DNA from: Sipunculus nudus
Lineage: Eukaryota; Annelida; Sipuncula; Golfingiida; Sipunculidae
Assembly (NCBI GenBank): GCA_026874595.1
Contig: CM049320.1
Span: 22,765,714-22,829,713 of the forward strand
DNA: 64,000 bases
Direction: 5' to 3'
Under the pieces are notes generated by a model, which was not told the DNA's origin, searched no databases, and worked only from the letters and a program-made list of their open reading frames with translations. The position numbers and the translations under genes were made by a program. Shown here in pieces: positions 33,000 to 45,479 of this stretch. Within the stretch, counting starts at the first letter, position 1; each line of letters begins with the position of its first letter.

Positions 33000-34300
33000 A
33001 TTGTTCCTCTTATGTCCTGCATATCTACCTTCGTCATTATGATTTCAGCAAAATGGACGTTTCAGACGTTTCTGTATTTTTCGGCCTAAGACATTATAAA
33101 ACTAGGATGTATCAGTCAGGATATTTCGGATATGTTTTCTTTTTTTTTTTTTTGCCAAGGATGATTATTGGGACGGATGAACGCGCAATTTGGCAGCATG
33201 GTTTCGGACAAGAAAATTTTTTAATTGTTTAGCCAAGAAATAAGCAAATCCCGATATAATTTTTTAGATGACTAATTTTTTTGCAAAAAAAAAAAAAAAA
33301 TGGTGATGCTAGCTACTGCCCTTTTTGAGATAGCTATGACGCACGACGGACGACGGCACACCATCGCATAAGCTCACAGATTTGCTATAAATACAAACCA
33401 AGTTTTTTTTCAAAGAGTTGAAAGATATAGTTCCACTAGTTCTAATCTGGGCATTCTGCGTCTAGATGATGTGTCTAGACGTCTAGACGATGTGTCTAGA
33501 CACCAAACAGAGCCAGGTCAGTTGCCATGGTGATGTCTGGACCTAAACTGGTTGAACTGAGTGACCTCCTAACTTGGCATGTTGAAACTTGGCATGTCAA
33601 ATCTGTTTTCAAACACTGGAAGCCTTTTCCAATTGGCTACACTGGCAAAAGCTGCATTTACCCAATCTATTCTTATAAAACTGACAGAACCCTACCATTG
33701 AATAATTCTTGTAAAGTTTTAACCAATCAGCTTAACAGTTTCATCATAAAACTGTATAGGCTTGAAGAGTCTAAAATTACATTTTTGCTTGTAAAAAAGG
33801 TCAATGTTAGAGGCGCCACTAATACCTCAATTTAAGATATGACATGTGATAAAACATTTGCATAAAATTTGGTGATGCTAGCTCCAGAAGTTACTGAGAT
33901 CATTTTCATTTTAGTGTGCGTTTTTGGACAGATGACTAAGTTTAACCTCCTGTAACTCGGCCAAAAATCTCCGAACTGGAACCATTCGAACAAACTTGAG
34001 AGAGATTGTTCCAGGGATAATTTCTGTTAAATATTGGACAATTTGCTTGGACAGTTTCGGAGAAGAAGATTTTTAAATCTTTTTTAGCGTTTTCCTTTTT
34101 AAATCTAAGAAAATACAGTTAGAAAAAAAAATTAAACAAAATCCGATAGAGTTTTTCAGGTGACTGATTATTTGCAAAAAAAAAATGATGCTAGCTCCTG
34201 CCATTTTTTAGATAGCTATGGTTAAAGTACAGACGACGCACGACACAAGACGCACTTACGCACGACGGCGCATCATCGCATAAGCTCGCAGGTTGGCTAA
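33000..34300. repeat. Two copies of a GATGCTAGCT ... CATCGCATAAGCTC repeat module
   Basis: 33300-33385 and 34186-34295 both run GGTGATGCTAGCT(A/C), TTTT(G/T)AGATAGCTATG, GACGCACGAC and CATCGCATAAGCTC(A/G)CAG. A third, older copy of the 3' part is at 23370-23405. 33465-33505 has a short direct repeat of GTCTAGACGATGTGTCTAGAC type. No gene seen. Confidence 0.65.
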
Positions 34301-34443
34301 AAATTGAAAATTTTATTTTCAAATGAACATAAGCTAAATCTGATAAGTATACATGTATATTGTACTCACTGTGTAAAACATTAATATTTTGGCCTCTTAT
34401 CGTTAATAATGCAATCATGAAAAAAAATTATGTGCTTAAGTTT

Positions 34444-34447
<4 letters not shown>

Positions 34448-34489
<42 letters not shown>

Positions 34490-34490
34490 G
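34448..34490. repeat. (GA)n followed by G run
   Basis: About 30 bp of GA dinucleotide followed by about 11 G. Confidence 0.95.
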
Positions 34491-37390
34491 TAATTAAACA
34501 ATGCTTATAGGAAAAGAGTTGATTAAACAAAGAAGATGGACAGATGGCACTGGTCCCTTTATGTCACATACTGCTGAGGCAAGAACATAATATGTTTCAA
34601 TTATATCCTTTTTTTTTATTACACTGATTTTTTTCTCATTTAATAAATCCTTATATATTTGCTATTAAACTAATGGGCCAGTCCACAGGTGCAGGTGCTC
34701 AATGGCAAGAGAAAGGGGGTGTTACTGGTGAGAGGTGAAATTTAAGGCAACAGTACTTACGGGAGGAAATGTTTATTCATAATTGTAACAAATTGAAAAA
34801 AAGACAGACAGGTGGAAAAACAAAGCCAATCACTTTATTTTATCTTATGCTTAGGCAGGAAAATAATGAAAAAATATTTGCATAAGATCCTCATTCTTTT
34901 CATCACATCAATCTTTTTTTTTTTTTCAAGTTTATAAATATTATACATTTGCAATATATCATATATATATATATATATCTGAATACATAAGTTGATTTAC
35001 AATTCTTAATAGCATCTTCATTTATCCCAAATTTTGTCCAAAAACAACACATTATACATTCACATGTATTATTTTTTTTACCACTAATAATATATATATT
35101 TTATAAATTTGCAAAACAATAAATATCTGAAAATTTAACTTGATTCAGAATTTACAATTTTAAATTGCACCTTCATTAATCCATAATTTGGCTCATATTA
35201 TCATTTTACGTATCCTGTTGGGTTTAATTTTATTTTAATTTGTCAAAATTATTGAAAAGGGAATTAATTTATTTAGAGTAATTCATTATGTCTAGATAAC
35301 CAAGTGAGCTTTACATTTCAATGTAATTTCTGTGTCAATCAAGGAAGAATTCAAACGATAGGTTTCACATTACATTTGGTGCCGGAGGGGGGGGGGGGTT
35401 GATATGAAAATTAATGTACACTTGTTACAGCAGAGGATGTCCCAAGTGACCCATTATGAATCAGGTAAGCAGAGAGAGATGCATTGAATGCCCTCCAGTG
35501 ACCAAAGTTGGCTGCATGACAATGCAATTGACACAATAAGAGCCTCTAAAAAATATTTAAATAACTAGCTTAATTTTGCCATTACACACTTAAGTCTTTC
35601 TTGCAAACCCTTCGTACGGCTGCGTGGCAGAACAACGTTAACCAAGTTGGAACGATCATGTTAGTTAAGCTTGATTGAGCGCGGTTTGCTTCTGGATTGG
35701 CGTACAAAACAGTGTCCGATCTAGAGCACGGGAGGTATAGGGCTATTTCCGATCGTGTATATTTTAACGCAGCTCCCCCCCCCCCCCCCCCCCCATATTT
35801 ATTACGTATTATGCAAATTAAATTTATTTGATAATAGCCAGTTATTCTACTTGTAATGATGGACCGCTTACTTTTGAAAACATTCAAAATAATATCAGCG
35901 AGGTTTGTAATATTCTCCACGAGGTGTCCGAAAATGTCCGGCTTTTATATGGTCCTGCCGAGATCAGTTTCGGAATCATCCTCCACGGAGGGTCACGGAC
36001 TATAGCGACATTCTTGAAATCGCGTGGATAAATCCTCTACAGGCAATTCTAAGGCCGAAGGCGGAAAAAGCCGACCTATTTAAATCTCTTTGTTAAAATG
36101 GCTGCGAACATGTGACTATGAGGTTTTGATTTTGAAAATTCAGAATGAAATAAGCTAATTTGGATATCCGATCGCCATATACCTATGCTTGCAGCATCGC
36201 ATTTGTGAGCACTGGAATTGTTGCACATGCACAGACTATTTCCCGCTATGAAACCACATGAATGAAACTACACTCGCATGCGCGTAAAGTACTATGAATC
36301 TCTGATTGGCTCTTTTTCTAGGGCTGCTGGGCGATCGCAGCTAATCGCATGGAAGCCCGGTAGGTCGTCTTATGCAAATAAACTCTTTAATCAAATATTC
36401 ACACATTGAAAATGCTAAAAATTGCGATAGGCACCTGTGTTATTTGTGGCCAATGCCGCGTTATACCGCTATTCTAAGGGCTCCGAATCGTTTGATGCAA
36501 AAAAAAAAAAAAAACATTCTAAAATGATGTTCATCAGTATATACCTACGTTTGATATATTTGTTTATATTAGTTTGTTATTTTTGTTTACATTTCTAAGG
36601 GGTAAACTTTTAATTAATTTGATATATATGATTAAATTCCTGACTGGAATAGTTTCACCATATTTTACATATTGTGTTTTTTTTATGTGTTTCTGAGGGT
36701 TTTTTTTCGATGATTGACAACAGATAGATCCTATCTTAAAGATGTTTTAAGTGATATTTTAAAGAAAAAGACTGTTTGCTTATTTTTCTTGATTTCTGAC
36801 TGGGTGGCTCTGATGAACCCTTATATTGCTAACATATGCGTTTGTAATTCGAATTGTATATTGCATGGCTATTTTTATTTGCCTGAACTTTCCTTTACTT
36901 GATGTTAGCTTTTTATTGCCACCGACCATATAACATACTTCAAATTAATAGTTTAATTTGCAACAAGTGTCCTATACCGGTTATTATACACTTTCAAGTT
37001 GTTTAAGTAAGAAAAATAGATTGATTGGTTTTACAAAATTGTTTTAATGGACTGATTAGTTTTACAAAAATGTTTAAATTGAAAAAAGTTTAAAAAGAAA
37101 AAATCTTGATTTTTTAAAAGTTTTTCACTGGCCCATCAAGAAAATAATGAGGATATCCTGTAGATACTGAGAATACTTTATTTGCACTACTCATTGTAAA
37201 AGGGAACATATAGTTCCTATCTATTCATGTCATCATTTGCAAAATTTATATGGAAAAATGGCGGTTTTTATATCTTTAATGTTTGAATTATATTTATTTT
37301 TTTTATTTTTTCCCTTCTCCTTCCCATCACTGTCCATTTCTTTGTTCGAGATACTTTTTATTAAATATGTAAGGCCTTATAATTAAGAAA
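34491..37390. other. AT-rich region, no supported gene
   Basis: Holds homopolymer G (about 35388-35398) and C (35776-35793) runs and poly-A at 36499-36514. The stretch 35580-36360 has somewhat higher GC and CpG. No coding frame with splice sites or a recognisable protein was found. Confidence 0.45.
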
Positions 37391-37760
37391 GGGCTCACAA
37401 CTTCAAGAAATTACACAATACTGACTAATTTCTGGTATGTACATGACAAATATATAGAGAAATATTTATATCAAATATGATCAATATCAGATCAGAAGTT
37501 TTGATGATCTTGGAAGTTAAGAACTGGCTTTAAATGGAAAATTTATTTTTTACCTAAATATTTAAAAGGAACGAAGTTGAGCGACCCAATTTTCGGTATG
37601 GTAGGTTTTTTTGGGAGGACATCTTACCATATGCCGCATTTCGGATTCATATGTCCAACGGTTACAAAAAATACCCTACTAACGGACGAACGCCCGGACG
37701 ACGGACAATGGACATGGCTATAGCTCAGATGACTTTTAGTCAGCTGAGCTCAACATATAA
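37390..37760. repeat. Dispersed-repeat terminal module
   Basis: Ends CCGGACGACGGACAATGGAC, CTATAGCTCAG and TTAGTCAGCTGAGCT, matching the terminal module of the 2.25-kb elements. Confidence 0.55.
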
Positions 37761-38287
37761 TTAACCCTAGACTGAATGGGAAATTTTCAAAGCAAATAAA
37801 TAAGTATGAACATAATATTAAGGACTACATACTTTATTGGTGGTTCACCAGAATGTTAATTACAAACATTATTTAGAATCAAAAATAACATGGATAATAC
37901 ATCTGAAACTTGAAAGTACTATATCTACCAAGGGATTATTCTACGCTTTTCTATGGTCCTTTATATATGTGCCACATCCCATCTGAAAATTGTTTTTTTT
38001 CTTTTAACAAGAAATTCACCATTCATCAATTTAGGCTCCACTTTGAACTTTGCACCGTTTTAAACTTAACAGCACATAAATAATCCTTCTTTCGCAAAAA
38101 AGGGATTCTTGAAAGATAGAATAATTCCTGGTATCAATAAATCTTCCATAAAAAGATTCGAAATATATGTCCGTAAAATCAGAGTTTCTGGTGTGACTTT
38201 CACCTATTCCAACTTGTGCTACTATCCTTTGAATACATAAAATGAGTGCATTAATGGAGTAAATTTTATATTGAACTCATCAATTGT

Positions 38288-38440
38288 TCAGAACATAGGA
38301 TCCAGATCCATTGTTATTTTGCTTGCCTGGACATTCCCTGCAGTGTTCTCCAAAATGACAATATGTATGGGCTTGAATAGGAAGTTGGGTTGAGTTCTCT
38401 CCAGGGTTTTTTTTTTTTTCATGTGTGTTTTCCCATATAT
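38288..38440 (-). CDS. Candidate terminal exon of an unidentified gene
   Basis: Acceptor TTTTCTGCTTTAG|ATATAT, 50 codons and a stop. Encodes IYGKTHMKKKKTLERTQPNF then LFKPIHIVILENTAGNVQAS and KITMDLDPMF. Composition is protein-like, but the frame crosses a 13-A run. It could be the 3' end of the gene starting at 39239, but no phase-compatible middle exon was found. Confidence 0.3.
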   Translation of the reverse strand: MYGKTHMKKKKTLERTQPNFLFKPIHIVILENTAGNVQASKITMDLDPMF

Positions 38441-39144
38441 CTAAAGCAGAAAACTTTGTTTTAATATTTTTAAATACTTAACTTACAATGAAACTTAAAA
38501 AAACTGACATTAAAAAAAATTTTATCAACTTTGAATATTATTCATAAAAAAAATCCATTTTAATACTATTAAACGATGTGGAATAAATTTTCCCTGTTGT
38601 CTGTGGATCTAAAAAAAACCACAAACCATAGCATGCATACTATACAAAGACACATGATATCAGGTGTCAGATTTACTAGAATTCTCTGCATGAACTGCTC
38701 TAAACCAAACTATTTTCAAAATATATTAATAATATAAAATAATTTAATTAGCATATTGATTTTTTTTTATTAAAGGGAACTTAATATGAAACTTCCTATT
38801 ACTGTAGGTAAAAAAAAAAGAAAAGAAACTGAAACCCTAATGGATAATTTTTTTTTTAAATATGGTCATGATATATAGAGTAAAAAAGGCAACATGACAG
38901 CCAATATGTACATCTGCAAAAAAAAGTATTTAAATATACTTCTATATACTTACAGTTACAGTGACATTGTTATTTGTATAAAAAAATATTAAATTTTAAA
39001 ATTTACATGACAATCTTTAACAATAACACTAACACTAAGCAATAGATAAACCGTGTGACAATGTAACATTATTGATTCATTTAAAGAGCATGACGTGATT
39101 ATTCATGGTCATATGGCATAGTTTGTCAGTAATCCATGGCTCAC

Positions 39145-39239
39145 CATAGCAATTTATTTGCGTCTTGCAGGCCCTCCGACTTCGGACACCGAACATCCCG
39201 GAATACAAACCAGCGTCCTTGAGACCTTGACATAGCCAT
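39145..39239 (-). CDS. Candidate first coding exon of an unidentified gene
   Basis: ATG in a strong AAAATGGCT context. Encodes MAMSRSQGRWFVFRDVRCPK then SEGLQDANKLL and ends CTATG|GTGAGC, phase 2. It lies immediately downstream (minus sense) of a CpG-rich block with a perfect CRE, which supports a transcription start here. The family is not recognised. Confidence 0.4.
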
Positions 39240-39369
39240 TTTGGCTGACGACAATTCCGCAACTCGCTGCGCTTAACCGTTTATCAAACACTGTAGAAAA
39301 AGCGTACTCCAGTAATATTGTATCCTCTGTGAAAATGAAGTCTATAGAACTTCGAAACTATAAAATTAT

Positions 39370-39560
39370 GAACTTCTTAACGAAACTTAGTGTTCCACAT
39401 GCCGAAATATCCCCGCCTGACAGTCCCGCCCAGCAGACGACATGACTATAGTGCACTCCTTCTTATCACTACGCGGGCCCACACGCAGCGTGACGTCAAA
39501 GAGACCGCGGATTACGCTACACGAAATAGTTCTTTCGTTGTAAGCAAATATGTCGTCAGA
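39370..39560. promoter_or_regulatory. CpG-rich candidate promoter with CRE
   Basis: Locally GC- and CpG-rich (CCCGCCTGACAGTCCCGCC, CGCGGGCCCACACGCAGCG) in an otherwise AT-rich region. It contains TGACGTCA (39491-39498), the full palindromic CREB/ATF site, and sits about 150-300 bp upstream of the candidate exon at 39145-39239. Confidence 0.45.
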
Positions 39561-39659
39561 CTGTGTGCACGTTATATTCATCGTTTAAATTGCTTGAAAT
39601 TGCACAGTATAAACAAACGGTCAAGATATAAAACTGACATTTTGAAGATTAGTTAAGGG

Positions 39660-40133
39660 TTTCCTGAAAATATGAGATATATTAAAACCTGATATTCAAT
39701 TTAAGTTGTTCTTATTAAGTTAAATAAATATAAGATTCACTTAAAATCAAAATATAAATAAACTAAAAATTAAATTATTTTATTAATATTTTATAATATT
39801 TATTTATCTGATTATTTATTATTAATATGATATTTTTTAATACTATGAATATATTATTTTCATTATAACTATCATTAGGCCTCTTATTGCAATATTTAGT
39901 TATCAAAATTAAAATTGATAATAAAATCAGAAATAATATATTAATGACATTATATTAAGATATCATAATGTAATATGAATAATTATTGTAATTCAAATGA
40001 TAATTATAATGAAAAAATAATATTAATAGCATTAAAAAATAAAATATTTGAATACATATTCAATAATATAAATAAGAAATAAACTATTTTATTAATATTT
40101 TATAATATTTATTTATCTGATTATATTCATAAT
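39660..40133. other. Very AT-rich spacer
   Basis: Dense ATTATTAATAT-type sequence with no gene; it immediately precedes the large tandem array. Confidence 0.6.
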
Positions 40134-43100
40134 ATTCATCATGTTACCATAGTTTCCTATATGTTACTATGGGGTCTTACTCCTAGCTGTGTTTTTCCTA
40201 GAGGCGTTGAAAATTAACTATAATACCTCAAATATATTACTAATTAATTTCCTATATTTTACTGTAACCCCTATAGGTTACTATAGATGTATATAGTAAA
40301 CTATAGGATATTTTGGCTGGGTAAATACGGACTTTATATGGTTATTATCCAGAAACGTGATGTTTATATGGGTACATCGACAATCCTGGAGGGACCCTTG
40401 TGACTTAACCACCTTTCTCCCTCGACCTAATCTTATTTCAGAAGTAAATCCTGTGATGAGTTTAAATAGACAAATACATGAAAATACGTCACGTAGAACA
40501 ATTTCGCAGTTTAATAATAACTTTTCAAAGATTTAATAATATATTATTGTTGTTTATTTTATGTAACCAAACGAACATGCCACGTGGGGCCCGCCATGGG
40601 CCCACATGGGGAACAATGCAGGAAAAACTGGACAATGCCCTTATGGGCCCAACGTGGGCACTACCTACATGCACTAGTACTGTTCTATATTATGTTATAT
40701 AAATGATAGTTATTTTAATATAAACTATAGCTTTACTTTATGCTTACATAAAGTGATATTAAAGGAATCTACAAACTAATATATGCTTTGAAAATTGACT
40801 AAAGTTTCTTATATGTGACTATAGACTCCTGCAGTTAATTAAAAAGTTTCTTTAGCTATTGAAAATTGACTATAATATTCATCATGTTACCATAGTTTCC
40901 TGTAAGTTACTATGGGGTCCTATTCCAATCTGTGATTTTCCTGGAGGCATTGAAAATTGACTATAATACCCCAAATATTACTACTTCGTTTCCTATATTT
41001 TTCTGTAACCCCTATAGGTTCCTATACATGTAAATAGTAAACTATAGGATATTTTGGCTGGGTAAATACGGACTTTATATGTTTATTATCCAGAAAAGTG
41101 ATGTTTATACTGGTATTACATAGGCTAGCCTGGAGGGACCCTTGTGAATTAGCCCGCGTGGCTCCCTCGACCTAATCTCAGTTGAGAAGTAAATCTTGTG
41201 ATGAGTTTAAATTGATAAAAAAACATGAACATACGTCACGTAGAACAATTTCGCAGTTAATTAATTACTTCTCAAAGATTTAATAATATATCATTGTTTT
41301 TATAATTGTTTTTGTAACAAATACGAACATGCCACATGGGACCCGCCATGGGCCCAAATGTGGAACAATGCAGTGCAATCTGGACAATGCCCTCATTGGC
41401 CCCATGTGGGCACTACCTGTGTCCGCCCATATTCAATAATATGAATTAGAAATAAATTATTTTATAAATATTTTATAACAAAAAAATACTTATCTGATTA
41501 TTTTCTAATAATATTCTAAATTATGTTATATAAAATGATATTAATGGAAACTACAAACTAATATATGCTTTGAAAATTGACAATAAATACTTCAAGTGAC
41601 AAAAGTTTCCTTTTATGTGACTACAGACTCCTGCAGTTAATTTAGATTTTTCTATAGATATTGAAAATTGACTATAATACTCATCATGTTACCATAGTTT
41701 CCTGTATGTAACTATGGGGGGTCCTATTGCAAGGTGTGATTCTCCTAGAGGCATTGAAAATTGACTATAATACCCCACATAATACTAATTAGTTTCCTGT
41801 ATTTTAATATAACCCCTATAGGTAACTATACATGTGAATAGTAAAATATAGGATATTTTGGCTCGGTAAAAACAGACTTTTTATGGTTATTATCCAGAAA
41901 CGTGATGTTTATTCTGGTATTACTTGGGCTAGCCTGGCGGGACCCTTGTGACTTAACCCACGTGGCTCCCTCAACCTAATCTCAGTTGAGAAGTAAATCC
42001 TGTGATGAGTTCAAATAGACAAAAACATGAAAATACGTCACGTGGAACAATTTCGCAGTTAATTAATTACATCTCAAAGATTTAATAATATATCATTGTT
42101 TTTTATTTTTTGTAACAAATACGAAAATGCCACATGGGACCCGCCATGGGCCCACATGTGGAACAATGCAGGACAATCTGGACAATGCCCTCATGGGCCC
42201 CATGTGGGCACTACCTATGTCCGCCCAGATTCAATAATATGAATAAGAAATAAAATAATAATTAATATTAATATTAATATTTTATAACGAAATATATTGT
42301 TCTGATTTTTTTTAATTAATATTCTTAATTATGTTTTATAAAATAGTAGATATATTAATGAAAACTACAAACTAATATATGCTTTGAAAATTGACAAAAT
42401 ATACTTCACGTTACTAAAGTTTTCATTTATGTGACTACAGACTCCTGCAGTAAATTAAGATTTTTCTGTAGGTATTGGAAATTGACTATAAAATTTATCA
42501 TGTTACCATAGTTTTCTATATGTTACTATGGGGTCCTACTGCTCGGTGTGATTTTCCTAGAGGCATTGAAAATTGACTATTATACCCCAAATATTACTAA
42601 TTAGTTTCCTATATCTTAATGTTACCCATGTAGGTTACTATACATGTAAATAGTAAACTATGGGAACTTGGTTGGGTAAATACAGATTTGATATGGTTAT
42701 TATCCAGAATAGTGATGTTTATACTGGTATTACATAGGCTAGCCTGGCGGGATCCTTGTGAATTAGCCCGCGTGGCTCCCTGAACCTAATCTCAGTTCAG
42801 AAGTAAATCTTGTGATGAGTTTAAATAGACAAAAAAACATGAACATACGTCACGTAGAAGAATTTCGCAGTTAATTAATTACTTCTCAAATATTTAATAA
42901 TATATCATTGTTTTTATTATTTTTTTTTTGGTAACAAATACGAACATGCCACATGGGACCAGCCATGGGCCCACATGTGAAATAATGCAGTGCAATCTGG
43001 ACAATGCCCTCATGGGCCCCATGTGGGCACTACCTGTGTCCGCCCATATTCAATAATATGAATTAGAAATAAATTATTTTATTAATATTTTATAACAAAA

Positions 43101-43870
43101 AAATACTTATCTGATTATTTTCTAATAATATTCTAAATTATGTTATATATAATGATATATTAATGGAAACTACAAACTAATATATGCTTTGAAAATTGAC
43201 AATAAATACTTCAAGTGACAAAAGTTTCCTTTTATGTGACTACAGACTCCTGCAGTTAATTTAGATTTTTCTATAGATATTGAAAATTGACTATAATACT
43301 CATCATGTTACCATAGTTTCCTGTATGTTACTATGGGGTTCTATTGCTAGGTGTGATTTTCCTAGAGGTATTGAAAATTGACTATAATACCCCAAATATT
43401 ACTTATTAGCTTCCTATATTTTTATATAACCCCTGTAGGTTACTATACATGTGAACAGTAAACTAAAGGAAATTTTGGCTGGGTATATGGATTTGATATG
43501 GTTATTATCCAGAAAAGTGATGTTTATACTGGTATTTCATGGGCTAGCCTGGCGGGACCCTTGTGACTTAACCCACTTGGCTCCCTCGACCTAATTTCAG
43601 TTCAGAAGTAAATCTTGTGATGAGTTTAAATAGACAAAAACATGAAAATACGTCTAGGAGAACAATTTCGCAGTTAATTGATTACTTCTCAAAGATTTAA
43701 TAATATATCATTGTTTTTTATTTTTTGTAACAAATACGAACATGCCGCATGGGACCCGCCATGGGCCCACATGTGGAACAATGCAGGACAATCTGGATAA
43801 TGCCCTCATGGGCCCCATGTGGGCACTACCTGTGTCCGCCCATGCCCATGTCTGCCCATGTGAAGCCCAT
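40134..43870. repeat. Tandem array, five ~0.8-kb units
   Basis: Units start at ATCATGTTACCATAGTTT (about 40139, 40882, 41684, 42503, 43302), spaced 743-819 bp. Each has GAAAATTGACTATAATAC, TAACCCCTATAGGTTACTAT, AGGATATTTTGGCTGGGTAA, AATACGTCACGTAGAACAAT, then a GC-rich core with CATGGGACCCGCCATGGGCC, CACATGTGGAACAATGCAG and CCATGTGGGCACTACCTG. The rest of the unit is AT-rich. The last unit diverges after 43845 into CCCATG-type repeats. No long ORF spans a unit. Confidence 0.92.
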
Positions 43871-44830
43871 ATATACCCACGTGGGCCCCTCGTATACGTG
43901 CTATCAGGTATACTGATTCTAAACATGACAATAGAAAAGGATAAATTTGTATATAATAATCTTCTAGATTGCGTAACAATGAGAGAGCCAAGGGTGACCG
44001 GGCGGCTTGTGGTTCTTATACAAATATACTACAGTTTCCTATGTTCACCTTTCGTGTAAATATATATTATATAAACATGTCACTATAAAATGCACTTCAT
44101 ATACATAACAGTATTCTTTGTTCACTTCATATACATAACAACAGTATTCTGAGTTCACTTCATATACATAACAACAGTATTCTTAGTTCTATATATTTAC
44201 AACTATGGTATGACTTTAAATTAGTCAGTAAGATATAATAATATTTCTGCTGTCTCTGTATATTTTAGTTGAAAACATAATATTGAATTACAATTTAAGA
44301 GGCGGGCCGCATGTCAGATCTTACACTATGATACTTCTGCTAGACGGACATAACGTAATGTCCGTCCAGCAAAAGTATCATAGGATACAGAGGTCCATGT
44401 ATGGACTAAACTGCATACAAGGGAATTTCTACAATAAATGTTGCATTTCGTGCCCCGAAATTATATTTATTACTGAGAAATTAGCAAATGCTATAAATGG
44501 CATGAATAACTATTCAAATTGTTGCTGAAGCTAAAACTATTATTATGAGATAAAATTAATTTAAATCGGGGAAGAAATACATGTATACAGAAAAAAAGCT
44601 GTTAATGTTACAATACCCTTAAATTTCCGTTGTCCCTTTTTTCTCGGATCTTAAATTAAAAACAGCGTTGTTCCGTAACCACTTTTCTATTTATACATAT
44701 GTTGCTTTCCACGTGGTCACAGCGGTGAAGTTGATTAAGATAATTTAATATTTTCGCTTGATTTTGCCTGCCTATTTTGTTTTTAATACCACAATTTGGA
44801 TATAAAAAGTAAGTCCCCCAAACAATACTC
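43871..44830. other. Spacer after array
   Basis: Contains three ~35-bp direct repeats of CACTTCATATACATAACA with CAGTATTCT (44090-44185) and the hairpin at 44328-44381. No supported gene. Confidence 0.5.
44328..44381. repeat. 24-bp near-perfect inverted repeat (hairpin)
   Basis: Left arm 44328-44351 and right arm 44358-44381 pair over 24 positions with two mismatches, around a 6-nt AACGTA loop. The arms contain GACGGACAT/ATGTCCGTC. There is no T run after it, and the flanks do not extend the stem. Confidence 0.85.
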
Positions 44831-44832
44831 GG

Positions 44833-45475
44833 CACCGTTACCTGACCTTTTGACCTCACAGCACATTAACAGAATTTAAACCACTTTGCGGATGCAGGGA
44901 TCAGCGTTTATTAGAGTTTAGGAAATTTTGGACACATAAACCAAACATAAATGAAATTGAGTAGCTGTCATATCAATATTGTCTGTTAATCATTAAAGGG
45001 TTAAACAAAATCACCGTATGTTTATTTAGATTCGACACTGTTACACTTGGAAAAAATTAACCGTCACATGTAACTCCTTGAAAATGGACTCCTTTTGTTG
45101 CTCATGTAGTGATAACTCGTGCTGCCCTCTTAGGGACGGTGTGGAAGTTATTTTTATCCTGTGTCTGATGTATAGATGGAAAAAATCTCAGCACCGTTAC
45201 CACTCGAAACCGTTACCTGTATGAAAAATAACGGTGTCGAGAGCTAGGTAACGGTGTCGAGAACTTGGTATTAAATACAATATATGAAAAACAATTTGAA
45301 ACATATTTTAGGCTAAATATTTTAAACATTTGCGTTTTTCTATTTAAACATGTATTTGCTTCTTCTAATACATAATACTGGAATTCCAGTGGTCACTACG
45401 GTTATTTTTACTTCCGAAGTTCAACACCGTTACCTGTTCTCAACACCGTTATCTATGCTCAACACCGTTACCTAG
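44833..45475. promoter_or_regulatory. Cluster of eight ACCGTTACC-type motifs
   Basis: Plus orientation at 44833, 45192, 45208, 45423, 45439 (as ACCGTTATC) and 45454; minus orientation (TAACGGTGTCGAG) at about 45229 and 45248. Seven of the eight are preceded or followed by a CGA or CAAC-type extension. The core TAACGG matches the Myb consensus YAACKG. It may be a binding-site cluster or a decayed short tandem repeat. Confidence 0.55.
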
Positions 45476-45479
45476 AGGA

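Noticed and set aside
35582-35920. 112-codon minus frame with a glycine run
   Set aside because: The frame is held open by a C homopolymer (35776-35793) and has no domain or splice support.
38636-38700. Possible middle exon EQFMQRILVNLTPDIM on the minus strand
   Set aside because: Its phases do not fit the candidate first exon (a TGA would form at the junction) and the donor is weak.
40134-43870. CRISPR-like array
   Set aside because: Repeats are ~0.8 kb, not 20-50 bp, without unique spacers; this is animal DNA.
43742-44059. 105-codon plus frame at the end of the 0.8-kb array
   Set aside because: Only the GC-rich core of the last unit is open. The other units are interrupted at different places, so no protein is conserved.
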